From: an uncultured Prochlorococcus sp.
GTDB lineage: Bacteria > Cyanobacteriota > Cyanobacteriia > PCC-6307 > Cyanobiaceae
DNA: 64,000 nt
Direction of reading: 5' to 3'
NCBI GenBank assembly: GCA_902560875.1
Contig: CACENO010000001.1
Span: 112,514 to 176,513 of the forward strand
Positions 56,220-64,000 of this stretch are shown in pieces; within the stretch, counting starts at the first letter, position 1; each line of letters begins with the position of its first letter. The notes beneath the pieces were generated by a model. It worked only from the letters and a program-made list of their open reading frames with translations, made no database searches and had not been told where the DNA came from. Both the position numbers and the translations under genes were made by a program.

Positions 56220-57428
56220 GTGAACAGCCAACATAATTTTGTCTCTCAGTTCCAAAACCTGAACAATATCAAGCTTTCTGGACTAAAGGGCCAAGCTTTA
56301 AGAGTGAGCTCAGAAGACATCCCAAGCAAGTCCGATATCAAGAGGGTGGTTCCTAAGCGATGCTTCACTCGCCAAACCACTACATCTCTGGCCTATTTAA
56401 TGCAATCACTAGCCATTCAAGCAATCGTAATTTTTGCTGGATTGGCTATCCCCTTATCGAAAGCAATGGTTCCTATTTGGATTGTTTATGCATTCATTTC
56501 TGGCACAACAGCAATGGGGTTTTGGGTCATCGCTCATGAATGCGGGCATGGTGCCTTTTCCGACAATCGCAAAATTGAAACAACAATTGGTTATATTCTG
56601 CACTCAATTCTTCTTGTCCCTTACTTCTCATGGCAACGTTCACATGCTGTTCATCATAGATTTACTAATCACATAACAGATGGCGAAACCCACGTGCCAT
56701 TAGTAATTGAGGGAAACGGTACAACCGAAAAGGCAGGAGCTGAGAATGATATTGAAACGTATCGAAGACTAGGAAAATTTCGATATGGACTCCTTCAACT
56801 TGTAATGCATCTTCTATTTGGTTGGCCTGCTTATTTACTAGCTGGGAAGACAGGAGGAGCAACATATGGGACTTCAAATCACTTTTGGCCAAGAGCACCC
56901 TTCTCGTCGAAACTATGGCCATCAAATTGGGCAAAAAAAGTTTGGATTTCTGATTACGGAGTTGGTGTAGTTATAACTGCACTTTGCCTATGGTCTATTC
57001 ATTCTGGAATATCTTATGTAATCGCATTTTACTTAGGTCCTCTATTAGTAGTGAATATATGGCTTGTCGTCTATACATGGCTGCACCATACAGATACAGA
57101 TGTGCCGCACCTTGCTGACTCTGGGTTTTCTTTTATGAGAGGTGCATTTCTTTCCATTGATCGCCCTTATGGAAGGATTTTAGATTTCTTACACCACAGA
57201 ATCGGTTCTACTCACGTAATTCACCATATAGCTCCTAACATTCCTCACTATCATGCAAGAGAAGCAACTCTTGCAATTAAGAAAGCTTTCCCAAAGGTAT
57301 ATCTTTTCAATCGATCACCAATTCATAAAGTACTTTGGAATGTCGCGACCTCATGCATCGCTGTAAAAAGAGAAGAAGGTGGAGCTAGATATATCTGGCA
57401 AGCACCATCAGAACAGACATCCAACTAG
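56220..57428 (+). CDS. desA: Membrane fatty-acid desaturase (DesA-type, delta-12)
   Basis: Introduces a double bond into acyl lipids, adjusting membrane fluidity. The 402-aa protein has all three histidine clusters: HECGHG, HAVHHRFTNH and HVIHHIAPNIPHYH, which bind the di-iron centre. Four or more membrane helices are present. The delta-12 assignment rests on overall resemblance to cyanobacterial DesA and is less certain than the family. The start is GTG at 56220, the only start codon in the frame upstream of residue 62. The frame remains open 198 bp further upstream but lacks a start codon. Confidence 0.85.
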   Translation: MNSQHNFVSQFQNLNNIKLSGLKGQALRVSSEDIPSKSDIKRVVPKRCFTRQTTTSLAYLMQSLAIQAIVIFAGLAIPLSKAMVPIWIVYAFISGTTAMGFWVIAHECGHGAFSDNRKIETTIGYILHSILLVPYFSWQRSHAVHHRFTNHITDGETHVPLVIEGNGTTEKAGAENDIETYRRLGKFRYGLLQLVMHLLFGWPAYLLAGKTGGATYGTSNHFWPRAPFSSKLWPSNWAKKVWISDYGVGVVITALCLWSIHSGISYVIAFYLGPLLVVNIWLVVYTWLHHTDTDVPHLADSGFSFMRGAFLSIDRPYGRILDFLHHRIGSTHVIHHIAPNIPHYHAREATLAIKKAFPKVYLFNRSPIHKVLWNVATSCIAVKREEGGARYIWQAPSEQTSN

Positions 57429-57617
57429 GTCACAGCTTGAAAGATACTGAGAGTAAAGGGTAAAAATCTCATCCTGACTTGGGGAATAGGTCTGTAAATT
57501 GTCGAAAGTTATTCAATAGAGCAAAATAGTCAATTTAAAGAAATGAACAGAAGAATATTTAAATTCCCTTGCTCTATCCCACCCATGTGTAATGGTAATA
57601 ATAACGAATGAGTGCTC

Positions 57618-57896
57618 ATGCTTACTTTTATTTTTACCATTGGCTTCGATATCATATTTGCACTAGCTGTAATGACTGGTATATGGATCTATTTCAACAG
57701 AGAGAATGAAAGTGTATTAAAGATGAAGGATGTCGTGATAGATATATCAAGTGATTTTTCTAACCTCCAAAAAGATTTAAAGGTACTTAAAGGTTTAACA
57801 ACAGAAATTGCCCAGCCTCTTCTCAACCCAAGAGTGATTGATGTTGCAAGCAATCCATTACCATCCTCAGGCGAAGATCAAATAGGAAACACATAA
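57618..57896 (+). CDS. Hypothetical membrane-anchored protein
   Basis: 92 aa from the ATG at 57618 (the track start is GTG at 57612). One N-terminal helix (FTIGFDIIFALAVMTGIWIY), then a helical charged region (DVVIDISSDFSNLQKDLKVL). No family recognised. Confidence 0.55.
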   Translation: MLTFIFTIGFDIIFALAVMTGIWIYFNRENESVLKMKDVVIDISSDFSNLQKDLKVLKGLTTEIAQPLLNPRVIDVASNPLPSSGEDQIGNT

Positions 57897-58014
57897 AGAT
57901 AATTATGATTTTATTAACCAGCAGTTGCGTCAAGAAAAGAGAATACTAATTTATCCTTAAAGTCAAAGAATTCTTAGTTATCTTATATTTGAGCAGGATA
58001 AATCGATCTAATAT

Positions 58015-58632
58015 TCAATCTCTTATCCAAACAGCTAGGCCTCCACCTCGACCTCTTGCTGCTAAACATTTTTTGTTCTCATCCATACTAATGAGAGCAA
58101 AAAAAGGAAAATTATTTTCTTTTGGGATCACTAAATCTCTAGAGAATAAGATACTTGTTCCAAAGACAAGTTCAATCCTTTCAAAATAGAACATCAGAAG
58201 TGGTTGTGAGCCTTGCAAATAACCAGAGCCCATGAATCTCAGAGATAAAGCCCCAAACTGAATAGAACTACTAATACAAAATTTTTCTGATAATTTAATA
58301 TTTTTTAATTCTAAGCTAGCTGAAAAAAACTTCAGTAATGAACTAGAAATCGAGTCAATTTTCTCTTCTCCATTCTTCCAAACAAAAAGAAACCTCCAAA
58401 GACCAATTAAAGAGCCAAGTTCAATTCCACTTCCATCCTTCCTTGCTAATTTCTCAAGCTCCAAAAGTTCATTTATATTTGAAATACCATAAGGGGCTTC
58501 CAGAATATTTTTTTTGTCATCAGAATGATCGCTCAGCAAAGGATTGGAGGTCTTAATTTTTAAAAGCCATAAAACATAAACCCCTACAATGAGCAAAATC
58601 AAGTCTATCAAAACAAAATTGAAGAGGTTCAT
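58015..58632 (-). CDS. Fibrillin-like (PAP/fibrillin) membrane-anchored protein
   Basis: 205 aa with an N-terminal helix (FVLIDLILLIVGVYVLWLL). A globular domain resembles plastid-lipid-associated fibrillins. The start of the barrel is GSLIGLWRFLFVWKNGEEK, with a middle region FGALSLRFMGSGYLQGSQP and the characteristic ending ARGRGGGLAVWIRD. Fibrillins bind lipids or quinones at thylakoids. The assignment is from pattern resemblance only. Confidence 0.5.
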   Translation of the reverse strand: MNLFNFVLIDLILLIVGVYVLWLLKIKTSNPLLSDHSDDKKNILEAPYGISNINELLELEKLARKDGSGIELGSLIGLWRFLFVWKNGEEKIDSISSSLLKFFSASLELKNIKLSEKFCISSSIQFGALSLRFMGSGYLQGSQPLLMFYFERIELVFGTSILFSRDLVIPKENNFPFFALISMDENKKCLAARGRGGGLAVWIRD

Positions 58633-59056
58633 CCTTACTTATCTTCGTTAATGGGAGGTTGGTGCAATGAAAAATCAATCAATGCAAATTACAATTCAAC
58701 CAATTCTATATTACTTATCAATCCTATCAAGTACAATATGGGCAATGCCATCAAAAACAGTTAAATAATTTACTATATTAGCACAAATAAAAACCATATT
58801 TCTTCAATGGTGTAAATCAATAATATTATTATTTAATTAACAAATAATATCATTAATTGGTGAAAGAATCAAGCAAGAAAAAAATTGGTATTGAAGTAAA
58901 AAGGAAATGATTTATTGAGGCAAGAAGAAAATTCTAGGAACTAAAAGTATTTCAGCTTTTTAGAATTTACAAAAAAAACAAATTCCACTAAATACGACCG
59001 AAGCTTAAGCATTAAGAACAGCGCTCATCGAAAAAAGGATAGAGGAACGTATAAAA
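58633..59056. other. AT-rich intergenic region
   Basis: About 425 bp with no convincing frame, tRNA or repeat; very AT-rich between 58740 and 58990. Confidence 0.45.
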
Positions 59057-59212
59057 ATGTTAGAACTAACAAAGCCATTCAAAAATTATTCCGCTATAAA
59101 ACAAACTAATCATGAGGAGGGGCTGTCGGTGCAAGCGAACACCCGGTTCACTTTTGGTATAAACCTTATCCAAAAACCAAAAGGGAATACTCCAGACAAT
59201 AAAATCAATTAA
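59057..59212 (+). CDS. Possible 51-aa microprotein over a structured segment
   Basis: ATG at 59057 opens 51 codons: MLELTKPFKNYSAIKQTNHE then LSVQANTRFTFGINLIQKPK. AGAGG lies 11 bp upstream. The middle part is much more GC-rich than its surroundings and contains inverted repeats (GAAC/GTTC; CTTTTGG/CCAAAAG), so it might instead be a noncoding RNA or a relic. No family recognised. The following 165 bp (59213-59377) show nothing. Confidence 0.35.
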   Translation: MLELTKPFKNYSAIKQTNHEEGLSVQANTRFTFGINLIQKPKGNTPDNKIN

Positions 59213-59377
59213 AGCCCTTTAACCACAATAGAAGTTAAAGAATCGGACTAAACCAGAGAAGTGTTTGTCGCCGACTAAAGATGAAAACATTATTTAGCCT
59301 TACAAAAATCTTGCTCATCCCATTGATAAGGATAAAAATGGCATATTCGCACCTCAAATCTTAGAGGTTATTTTGGA

Positions 59378-60670
59378 ATGAATCAAATTAACTGCCCAGA
59401 ATGTGGCAAAGTCTTCAAAATCGACGAAACTGGCTATTCAAATCTCCTCAAGCAAGTAAGAGACGAGGAATTCGAAAAAGAACTAAAAACACGAATTGAA
59501 TTGGCTGAAAAAGATAAGATCAAGTCAATTGCACTTGTTGAGAAGAATATAAAAATCAAGGTGAATGAGTCTATGAATTGTAAAAACACAGAAATACTTA
59601 ATTTACAAGCCAAACTAAATGCCGCAGAAGTAGAAAAGAATTTAGCAGTATCTGAAGCTAAGAACTCTATAGAGAGAGAAAGAGATGCAGTGGCATATCA
59701 ACTAAAGACAATCAATGAGAGCAATAGTATTAATCAAAAACTTGCAATCAACGAAGTTACCATTCAGTTTAAAGAAGAACGCGATGAACTAAAAATACGT
59801 CTTGAAAAAGCTGAGCTAGAAAAGCAACTGGCGGAGAAGTCCTTAAAAGAGAAATATGAAATTCAAATTAAAGATCGAGATGATGCTATTGAAAGACTTA
59901 GAGATATGAAACTAAAGCTATCAACAAAAATGATAGGTGAATCGCTTGAGAAGCACTGTGAGACAGAGTTTAATCACTTTAGAGCAACAGCTTTTCCTAG
60001 AGCATATTTTGAAAAAGATAATGACACGACTACTGGAAGTAAAGGAGACTACATTTATCGCGAATCAGATGAGGCCGGTACAGAGATAGTATCAATTATG
60101 TTTGAGATGAAAAATATTAGTGACACAACTTCAACCAAAAAGAAGAACGAAGACTTCTTAAAAGAGCTAAACAAGGATAGGATTGAAAAAGGATGCGAGT
60201 ATGCAATCTTGGTCTCATTACTTGAACCCGATAGTGACTTCTTTAATTCCGGCATCGTTGATGTTTCTCATCGGTTCCCAAAGATGTATGTTGTTCGACC
60301 ACAATGTTTTTTGCCTATCATCACACTCTTACGTAATGCAGCAATGAAGTCTCTGAAATACAAGTCGGAGCTTGCTCAAATAAGATCACAGAATATTGAC
60401 ATAACAAATTTCGAAGAAAGTCTAGAAGTATTTAAAAATGCTTTTGGCAAAAATTACAGCCTGGCCTCAAAGCGTTTCGAAACTGCTATTCAAGAAATCG
60501 AAAAGTCAATTGACCATTTACAGAAAACCAAAGACGCTTTACTTGGGGCAGACAGAAATCTAAGGCTGGCAAATGACAAGGCTCAAGAGGTTACTGTTAA
60601 AAAATTGACGAGGAACAACCCTACAATGGCAAACAACTTTCAAGCCCTAAGGGATCAGAAGGCGGCTTAA
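59378..60670 (+). CDS. DUF2130 protein: coiled coil plus PD-(D/E)XK-like core
   Basis: 430 aa. A short N-terminal zinc-knuckle-like NCPECGKVF is followed by a long coiled coil (about residues 25-190, e.g. [20 protein letters not shown]). The DUF2130 core (about 190-350) has [13 protein letters not shown], then [10 protein letters not shown] and VSIMFEMKN. The acidic residue of GDYIY and the ExK of FEMKN fit the arrangement of PD-(D/E)XK nucleases. A second coiled coil lies near the C-terminus. Function unproven; possibly nucleic-acid processing or defence. Confidence 0.85.
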   Translation: MNQINCPECGKVFKIDETGYSNLLKQVRDEEFEKELKTRIELAEKDKIKSIALVEKNIKIKVNESMNCKNTEILNLQAKLNAAEVEKNLAVSEAKNSIERERDAVAYQLKTINESNSINQKLAINEVTIQFKEERDELKIRLEKAELEKQLAEKSLKEKYEIQIKDRDDAIERLRDMKLKLSTKMIGESLEKHCETEFNHFRATAFPRAYFEKDNDTTTGSKGDYIYRESDEAGTEIVSIMFEMKNISDTTSTKKKNEDFLKELNKDRIEKGCEYAILVSLLEPDSDFFNSGIVDVSHRFPKMYVVRPQCFLPIITLLRNAAMKSLKYKSELAQIRSQNIDITNFEESLEVFKNAFGKNYSLASKRFETAIQEIEKSIDHLQKTKDALLGADRNLRLANDKAQEVTVKKLTRNNPTMANNFQALRDQKAA

Positions 60671-60782
60671 GCCATATTTAACCTGCTAAAAAAAAGAACG
60701 AGCCTTTAAAAAAGAATCGTAAAGAAGTATTAGTAATCTCAAAAGTATATTGCTAACTTGATAGAAACTAATCAGCTACGTC

Positions 60783-60902
60783 ATGCTGATAGAAATCATC
60801 GGCAATAGCACACCACTTGTTGCAATATTTCTACTTGGAACTGCAATTTATTTTGGGTTTCAGGCCAGCAAAGAAGATCAAAACCAACCAAATACTAAGT
60901 AG
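60783..60902 (+). CDS. 39-aa single-helix membrane microprotein
   Basis: Not in the ORF track. ATG at 60783 gives MLIEIIGNSTPLVAIFLLGT, one helix, then a polar tail SKEDQNQPNTK. The shape (short lumenal N-terminus, helix, charged cytosolic tail) is typical of small photosynthetic-membrane proteins. No name can be assigned. The 227 bp after it (60903-61129) hold nothing. Confidence 0.5.
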   Translation: MLIEIIGNSTPLVAIFLLGTAIYFGFQASKEDQNQPNTK

Positions 60903-61129
60903 ATACTCTTAATAGCATTAGGGGGACATCCCCGTTCATTTGAAGCTTTTGGATGAAAGCCCATTATCTTTGAACTTACGCATCCAACATTTGCTAGAAG
61001 CACGTAGCTCTATCTAATGAATTCCTTAAGGCCAATCAGGAAATAATAAAAAGATATACTTAGTTACCAACTTATGTTTGGTTATTTCATCTTGCAAGTT
61101 AATCTGACATTTTTAACAAGTCTCTGTAA

Positions 61130-61456
61130 ATGGTGGCTAAAATGCATATGAAACTACTTAAATCAACTATCTTCTCTTATTCCCTAATGTTAAAAAAGAT
61201 TTTCAAGTCATCATCTTGTGTGATTTTGACTATAACTTTAATTCATTCAATCATTCTTGCAGGCTGGACTCCTTCACATGCAGCGACCCCAGGATTTACT
61301 CCACCTGAAGATTATAGAAAAGATGATTCTCTTGGAGCAAGTTTTGAACCGTCTGAAAGGAACAACGACGAAACTAACCCTAAAAATGAAATGAATATGA
61401 AAGATATATTTGGTAGCGAACAGATTTTCCCATTTGAAATGGGATTAGGCAATTAA
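61130..61456 (+). CDS. Small secreted protein
   Basis: 108 aa from 61130; an in-frame ATG at 61187 (MLKKIFKSSSCVILT) gives a more normal signal peptide, ending at SHAATPG. The mature part of about 50 residues is acidic and disordered-looking (PPEDYRKDDSLGASFEPSER). No family recognised. Confidence 0.5.
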   Translation: MVAKMHMKLLKSTIFSYSLMLKKIFKSSSCVILTITLIHSIILAGWTPSHAATPGFTPPEDYRKDDSLGASFEPSERNNDETNPKNEMNMKDIFGSEQIFPFEMGLGN

Positions 61457-61609
61457 GTAAGCTTTTGAATACGTTAATGATGCCTCAAAAAACACTCTTA
61501 CGTTTTTGGATATTGTTCACTGACTTTTTTAACGTCAACAATATTATGCGTTCTAATCAGCACCTAATTTTTAAATAACTTACCTTGTTAATTTCTTCAA
61601 AAAAAACAC

Positions 61610-61795
61610 ATGACTCAAATAACCAGCAAATTAATTACTAGAGGAATACCTGCAATAGCTGGGTTAGGCCTAGCTTGGATTGCAATGAGAATTATTAATA
61701 ATGAAAGCAAATTACTTTTAAGACAAATAGAATTACAAGATGCTCTATCAGCAAATTCCTGGAAGAGAAAGAGATCCCTTCTCCGAAGAGACTAA
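61610..61795 (+). CDS. Hypothetical single-helix protein
   Basis: 61 aa with one helix (GIPAIAGLGLAWIAMRIINN) and a basic C-terminus (WKRKRSLLRRD). The next 294 bp (61796-62089) appear noncoding. Confidence 0.5.
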   Translation: MTQITSKLITRGIPAIAGLGLAWIAMRIINNESKLLLRQIELQDALSANSWKRKRSLLRRD

Positions 61796-62089
61796 CCCTT
61801 ATAAAATTATATGCCAAAAACTTCTAAGCATTAGACGAATTACAAATAGCCTAATAAATCTAATATTAGCCTCTCCATAAGTATGCTTTAACTAATAATT
61901 AATAGGTAGAATTTTCTATTACATCTCATTCAATCTTAATATCTCAATGTTTATTGAATTTAATTTTTATAAATCATTAAAAGACATTTGTATATTATCA
62001 CAGCTAAATAATAGGAGTAAAACTACTTATCAATTTTATGTACAGATTAAATCCCTAAAATCTCTACTTTGAGAGAAATGAAAATTCTG

Positions 62090-62260
62090 TCACTTAAGTC
62101 CTTGATAAGCAGGAATCATCATGCCTCCATCCTGATCATCATCATCATCAAAACCACCGAACAACAGCTCTAAAAGAACTAGAGCTGAAATGGGATAAAA
62201 GCACCACAAGAATGCTTTCCAAATAGGGAAACTTTCTGCTACTGCCTGAAGTTCTCCCAT
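62090..62260 (-). CDS. Hypothetical single-helix protein with Asp-rich stretch
   Basis: 56 aa from the ATG at 62260 (the track start is TTG). A helix (FLWCFYPISALVLLELLFGG) is followed by FDDDDDQDGG, an acidic run that could bind cations, and a terminal MMIPAYQGLK. No family recognised. Confidence 0.55.
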   Translation of the reverse strand: MGELQAVAESFPIWKAFLWCFYPISALVLLELLFGGFDDDDDQDGGMMIPAYQGLK

Positions 62261-63012
62261 TTGCAAGTCACGAGTACGAGCCAAGATAACCTATTTTTCA
62301 AAAGAGTGTGTATCTATTTTTACCCTGATGGCCAATCAAAAGGGGCCTCTCTAGTCTTCCTAAAACCACGAAAAGACCATACATTCCTAGGTAAAAAGGT
62401 GGTTCTCAATCGATTGAATAGGACTCAGGGCTATGAAAAGGAATCTTCAGAAATTGATATGAGCAAAGTTTTGCAAGCCGAGCTTGGGAACTTAAGGCAC
62501 TAACAGAAGTAAAAAACAAGTTAAAAATTGCTCATTAGACACTTTGAACTTCAAGACAGTAAATAATAAATATCTTTCATTTAAAGAAAGGTCTATTTAT
62601 CGGTGCTTACATCTTAGACAAGAATAAACACTTATTTAATTGGTTGCGCTTCGTCCCAATCCAACTCTTAAATTCGCTACCTCTCACCAAGAGCCATGAA
62701 GATCACGAAAAGCTTTGATTCCCTAATTTAAAGCAACACAAAGTAAATAAACAGGAGCTAATAAATTCAATGTACTATGAAGTAGATCAGTCTTTACAAA
62801 ACTTTTTCATAAAATCAAAAACTATTCATCCAAGAAACTCTTTTATGTCAATACTTCCAATTAATCAAATTTTCTAATTAGAGTTTCCTATAATTAAATA
62901 AAAAAGATGGCTTTACCAAATTACTGTACTAATTTTTCAGACAAGACTACTCTATATCCCTATCAAAGAAATAACTAGACGAACTATAGGAGATGCCATA
63001 CAAATAAATTCC
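62261..63012. other. Intergenic region, no accepted gene
   Basis: About 750 bp. A TTG-started plus frame (62261-62503) was judged doubtful. The rest is AT-rich with no recognisable RNA gene or repeat. Confidence 0.4.
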
Positions 63013-63255
63013 CTACAAGCTTCCTCCACCATTGCAAAAACTCACTGCATCTGAAACGCTCTTCCCACTATTGCGCACTTCTTCAACACATTGATTGAAG
63101 ACTTTTGATTCTTTCTTTACTGAGCAAAGCATCACTGCAATTGCGAAAAGCGAAAGTGCTGCTAGCCCTCTTAATCCCAAGCCTGCTGCAGTAAACCCAT
63201 ACCAAAGAATTCGTCGATTTTTACTCCTAGTACATGTCTTAGATTTCTTACCCAT
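63013..63255 (-). CDS. Hypothetical small protein with helix and cysteines
   Basis: 80 aa. A basic N-terminus (GKKSKTCTRSKNRRILWYGF) precedes one or two helices (LGLRGLAALSLFAIAVMLCS), and a polar tail with two cysteines (FNQCVEEVRNSGKS; VSFCNGGGSL) follows. The tail may lie outside the membrane and form a disulphide. No family recognised. Confidence 0.6.
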   Translation of the reverse strand: MGKKSKTCTRSKNRRILWYGFTAAGLGLRGLAALSLFAIAVMLCSVKKESKVFNQCVEEVRNSGKSVSDAVSFCNGGGSL

Positions 63256-63675
63256 TGGATTAAGCAGCGAATGTTAACACCTTAGGTAAGAATAAATGAA
63301 CTTAATAAAGAAGCAATAAAGGTCTACAAAAATCGATAATCTTCTTAGACCTAAGCCTACAACTATCTATAAAAAAATAAGTAGGTAACTTGATACTTAA
63401 TATAATTTCTATTCTCTTAATCAGCGTTTCCAATGCCTAACTATCAAAAATTCCTAACCCAGCTTTAAACATTAGACTCGATGCTGTAATCAAAATTGTA
63501 GCTCACCCTTAAACTCTGCTTTCATCAGTGGCTTCAACCAACACATCCACTAACACAAGTTGATAACAATAAGTGGCCTTTAGTCTACTGATTTCTTTTG
63601 GCAACTCGTTTCACTTCACTTGATAGACCTTTGAAAGACCATTGCACTTTCTAACAGCTCATGAAATAGGAGCTT
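63256..63675. other. Intergenic region, nothing recognised
   Basis: About 420 bp of AT-rich sequence without plausible genes, RNA genes or repeats. Confidence 0.4.
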
Positions 63676-63849
63676 TTACGCTTTCTTGTTCGACACAGAT
63701 GCTTTGGCAATTAACCCATTTAGCTCCTGGACACAAACTTTTGTAATTAAGGCAAGACATAAGGCGCATAGCACTAGAGCAAATCCATTCAAAAACGAAG
63801 CTATATTAAAAGTTCTTTTCGTTAAATCAGTTCTTTCTTTGTCGTTAGG
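63676..63849 (-). pseudogene. Startless small membrane-protein frame, probable relic
   Basis: The minus strand is open for 57 codons ending in TAA at 63676-63678. It reads NDKERTDLTKRTFNIASFLN, a strong helix (GFALVLCALCLALITKVCV) and a tail ending SVSNKKA. No ATG or GTG lies before the helix and a stop immediately precedes the frame. A TTG is possible but would remove the soluble N-terminus. The composition looks like a real protein whose start has been lost. From 63850 to the window end nothing else is seen. Confidence 0.35.
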
Positions 63850-64000
63850 TTAAATCATCAATACTTTAATGGCGAAAGCCAAATTAAAAATCACACTATT
63901 TTCGCAAAGCTGTTTTAGCAACTTGCCTGTATTGACTCTTACATCCTTTCTAGAAATTAAACATTAGATTTCTTTCCTTTCGCTAAATATTGAGTAATTG

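Noticed and set aside
62261-62503. 80-aa plus ORF beginning at TTG
   Set aside because: No ATG before the last 15 codons and its start abuts that of the opposite-strand gene; it may be a decayed fragment but cannot be supported.
1-64000. CRISPR arrays, insertion sequences, prophage genes or lanthipeptide precursors
   Set aside because: No spaced repeat array, transposase, integrase, phage structural gene or leader peptide with a double-glycine site was seen in either strand; absence is by eye only.

Overview
The window looks like a chromosomal segment of a low-light-adapted Prochlorococcus (marine picocyanobacterium). The base composition is AT-rich and the genes are closely packed. Many are cyanobacterial markers: Psb28, PAM68, DUF3082, DUF1816, DUF3288, a GUN4-like fragment, a single-chain DesA-type desaturase, a very short high-light-inducible (Hli) protein and a probable PsbY. 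The LexA-type box before umuDC also fits the cyanobacterial consensus. The strain is not determined here; the gene set resembles LL-clade genomes of the SS120/MIT9211 type, and this is inference from memory of the families.

1-37 kb is ordinary core genome. In order: a truncated GUN4-like gene divergent from selU and psb28; two AI-2E-type permeases; a minus-strand run of secF, secD and pdhB, a 31-aa membrane microprotein, a DUF3082 protein, ispE and rsmA; two unknown genes leading into rlmH; an SOS cassette (LexA box, umuD, umuC) followed by a small HEXXH protein; dnaG, an EamA exporter, ruvA, rpsO and a PAM68 protein; dnaE, gatA and a DUF1816 protein; an RNA-processing cluster (rlmB-like, mini-RNase III, a STAS protein); carA, trpD and a DUF3288 protein; an ABC exporter, msrA and tRNA-Pro(GGG); and a DEDDh exonuclease, a PrxQ/Bcp peroxiredoxin and a GT4 glycosyltransferase.

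From about 37 kb the density falls. Small one- or two-helix membrane proteins and small secreted proteins predominate, separated by long AT-rich gaps. Three larger metabolic genes stand out: a 1224-aa 5-oxoprolinase and a gamma-glutamyltransferase, which could together recycle glutathione or gamma-glutamyl peptides, and a fatty-acid desaturase. A DUF2130 protein with a PD-(D/E)XK-like core and a fibrillin-like protein are also present. This stretch reads like a variable island, but no integrase, transposase or CRISPR array was found.

The most striking structure is a near-perfect 840-bp direct duplication (51907-52746 and 53484-54323; one mismatch found). It carries a 97-aa plus-strand ORF and a convergent 72-aa membrane ORF. 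A GC-rich motif around GGGTGATGGGG occurs twice in each copy and once more, in extended form, upstream of the mini-Hli gene. A nearby noncoding stretch (54871-54908) has mutually exclusive stems that could form a pseudoknot. Several genes of 31-54 codons were read directly from the sequence and are absent from the ORF track.
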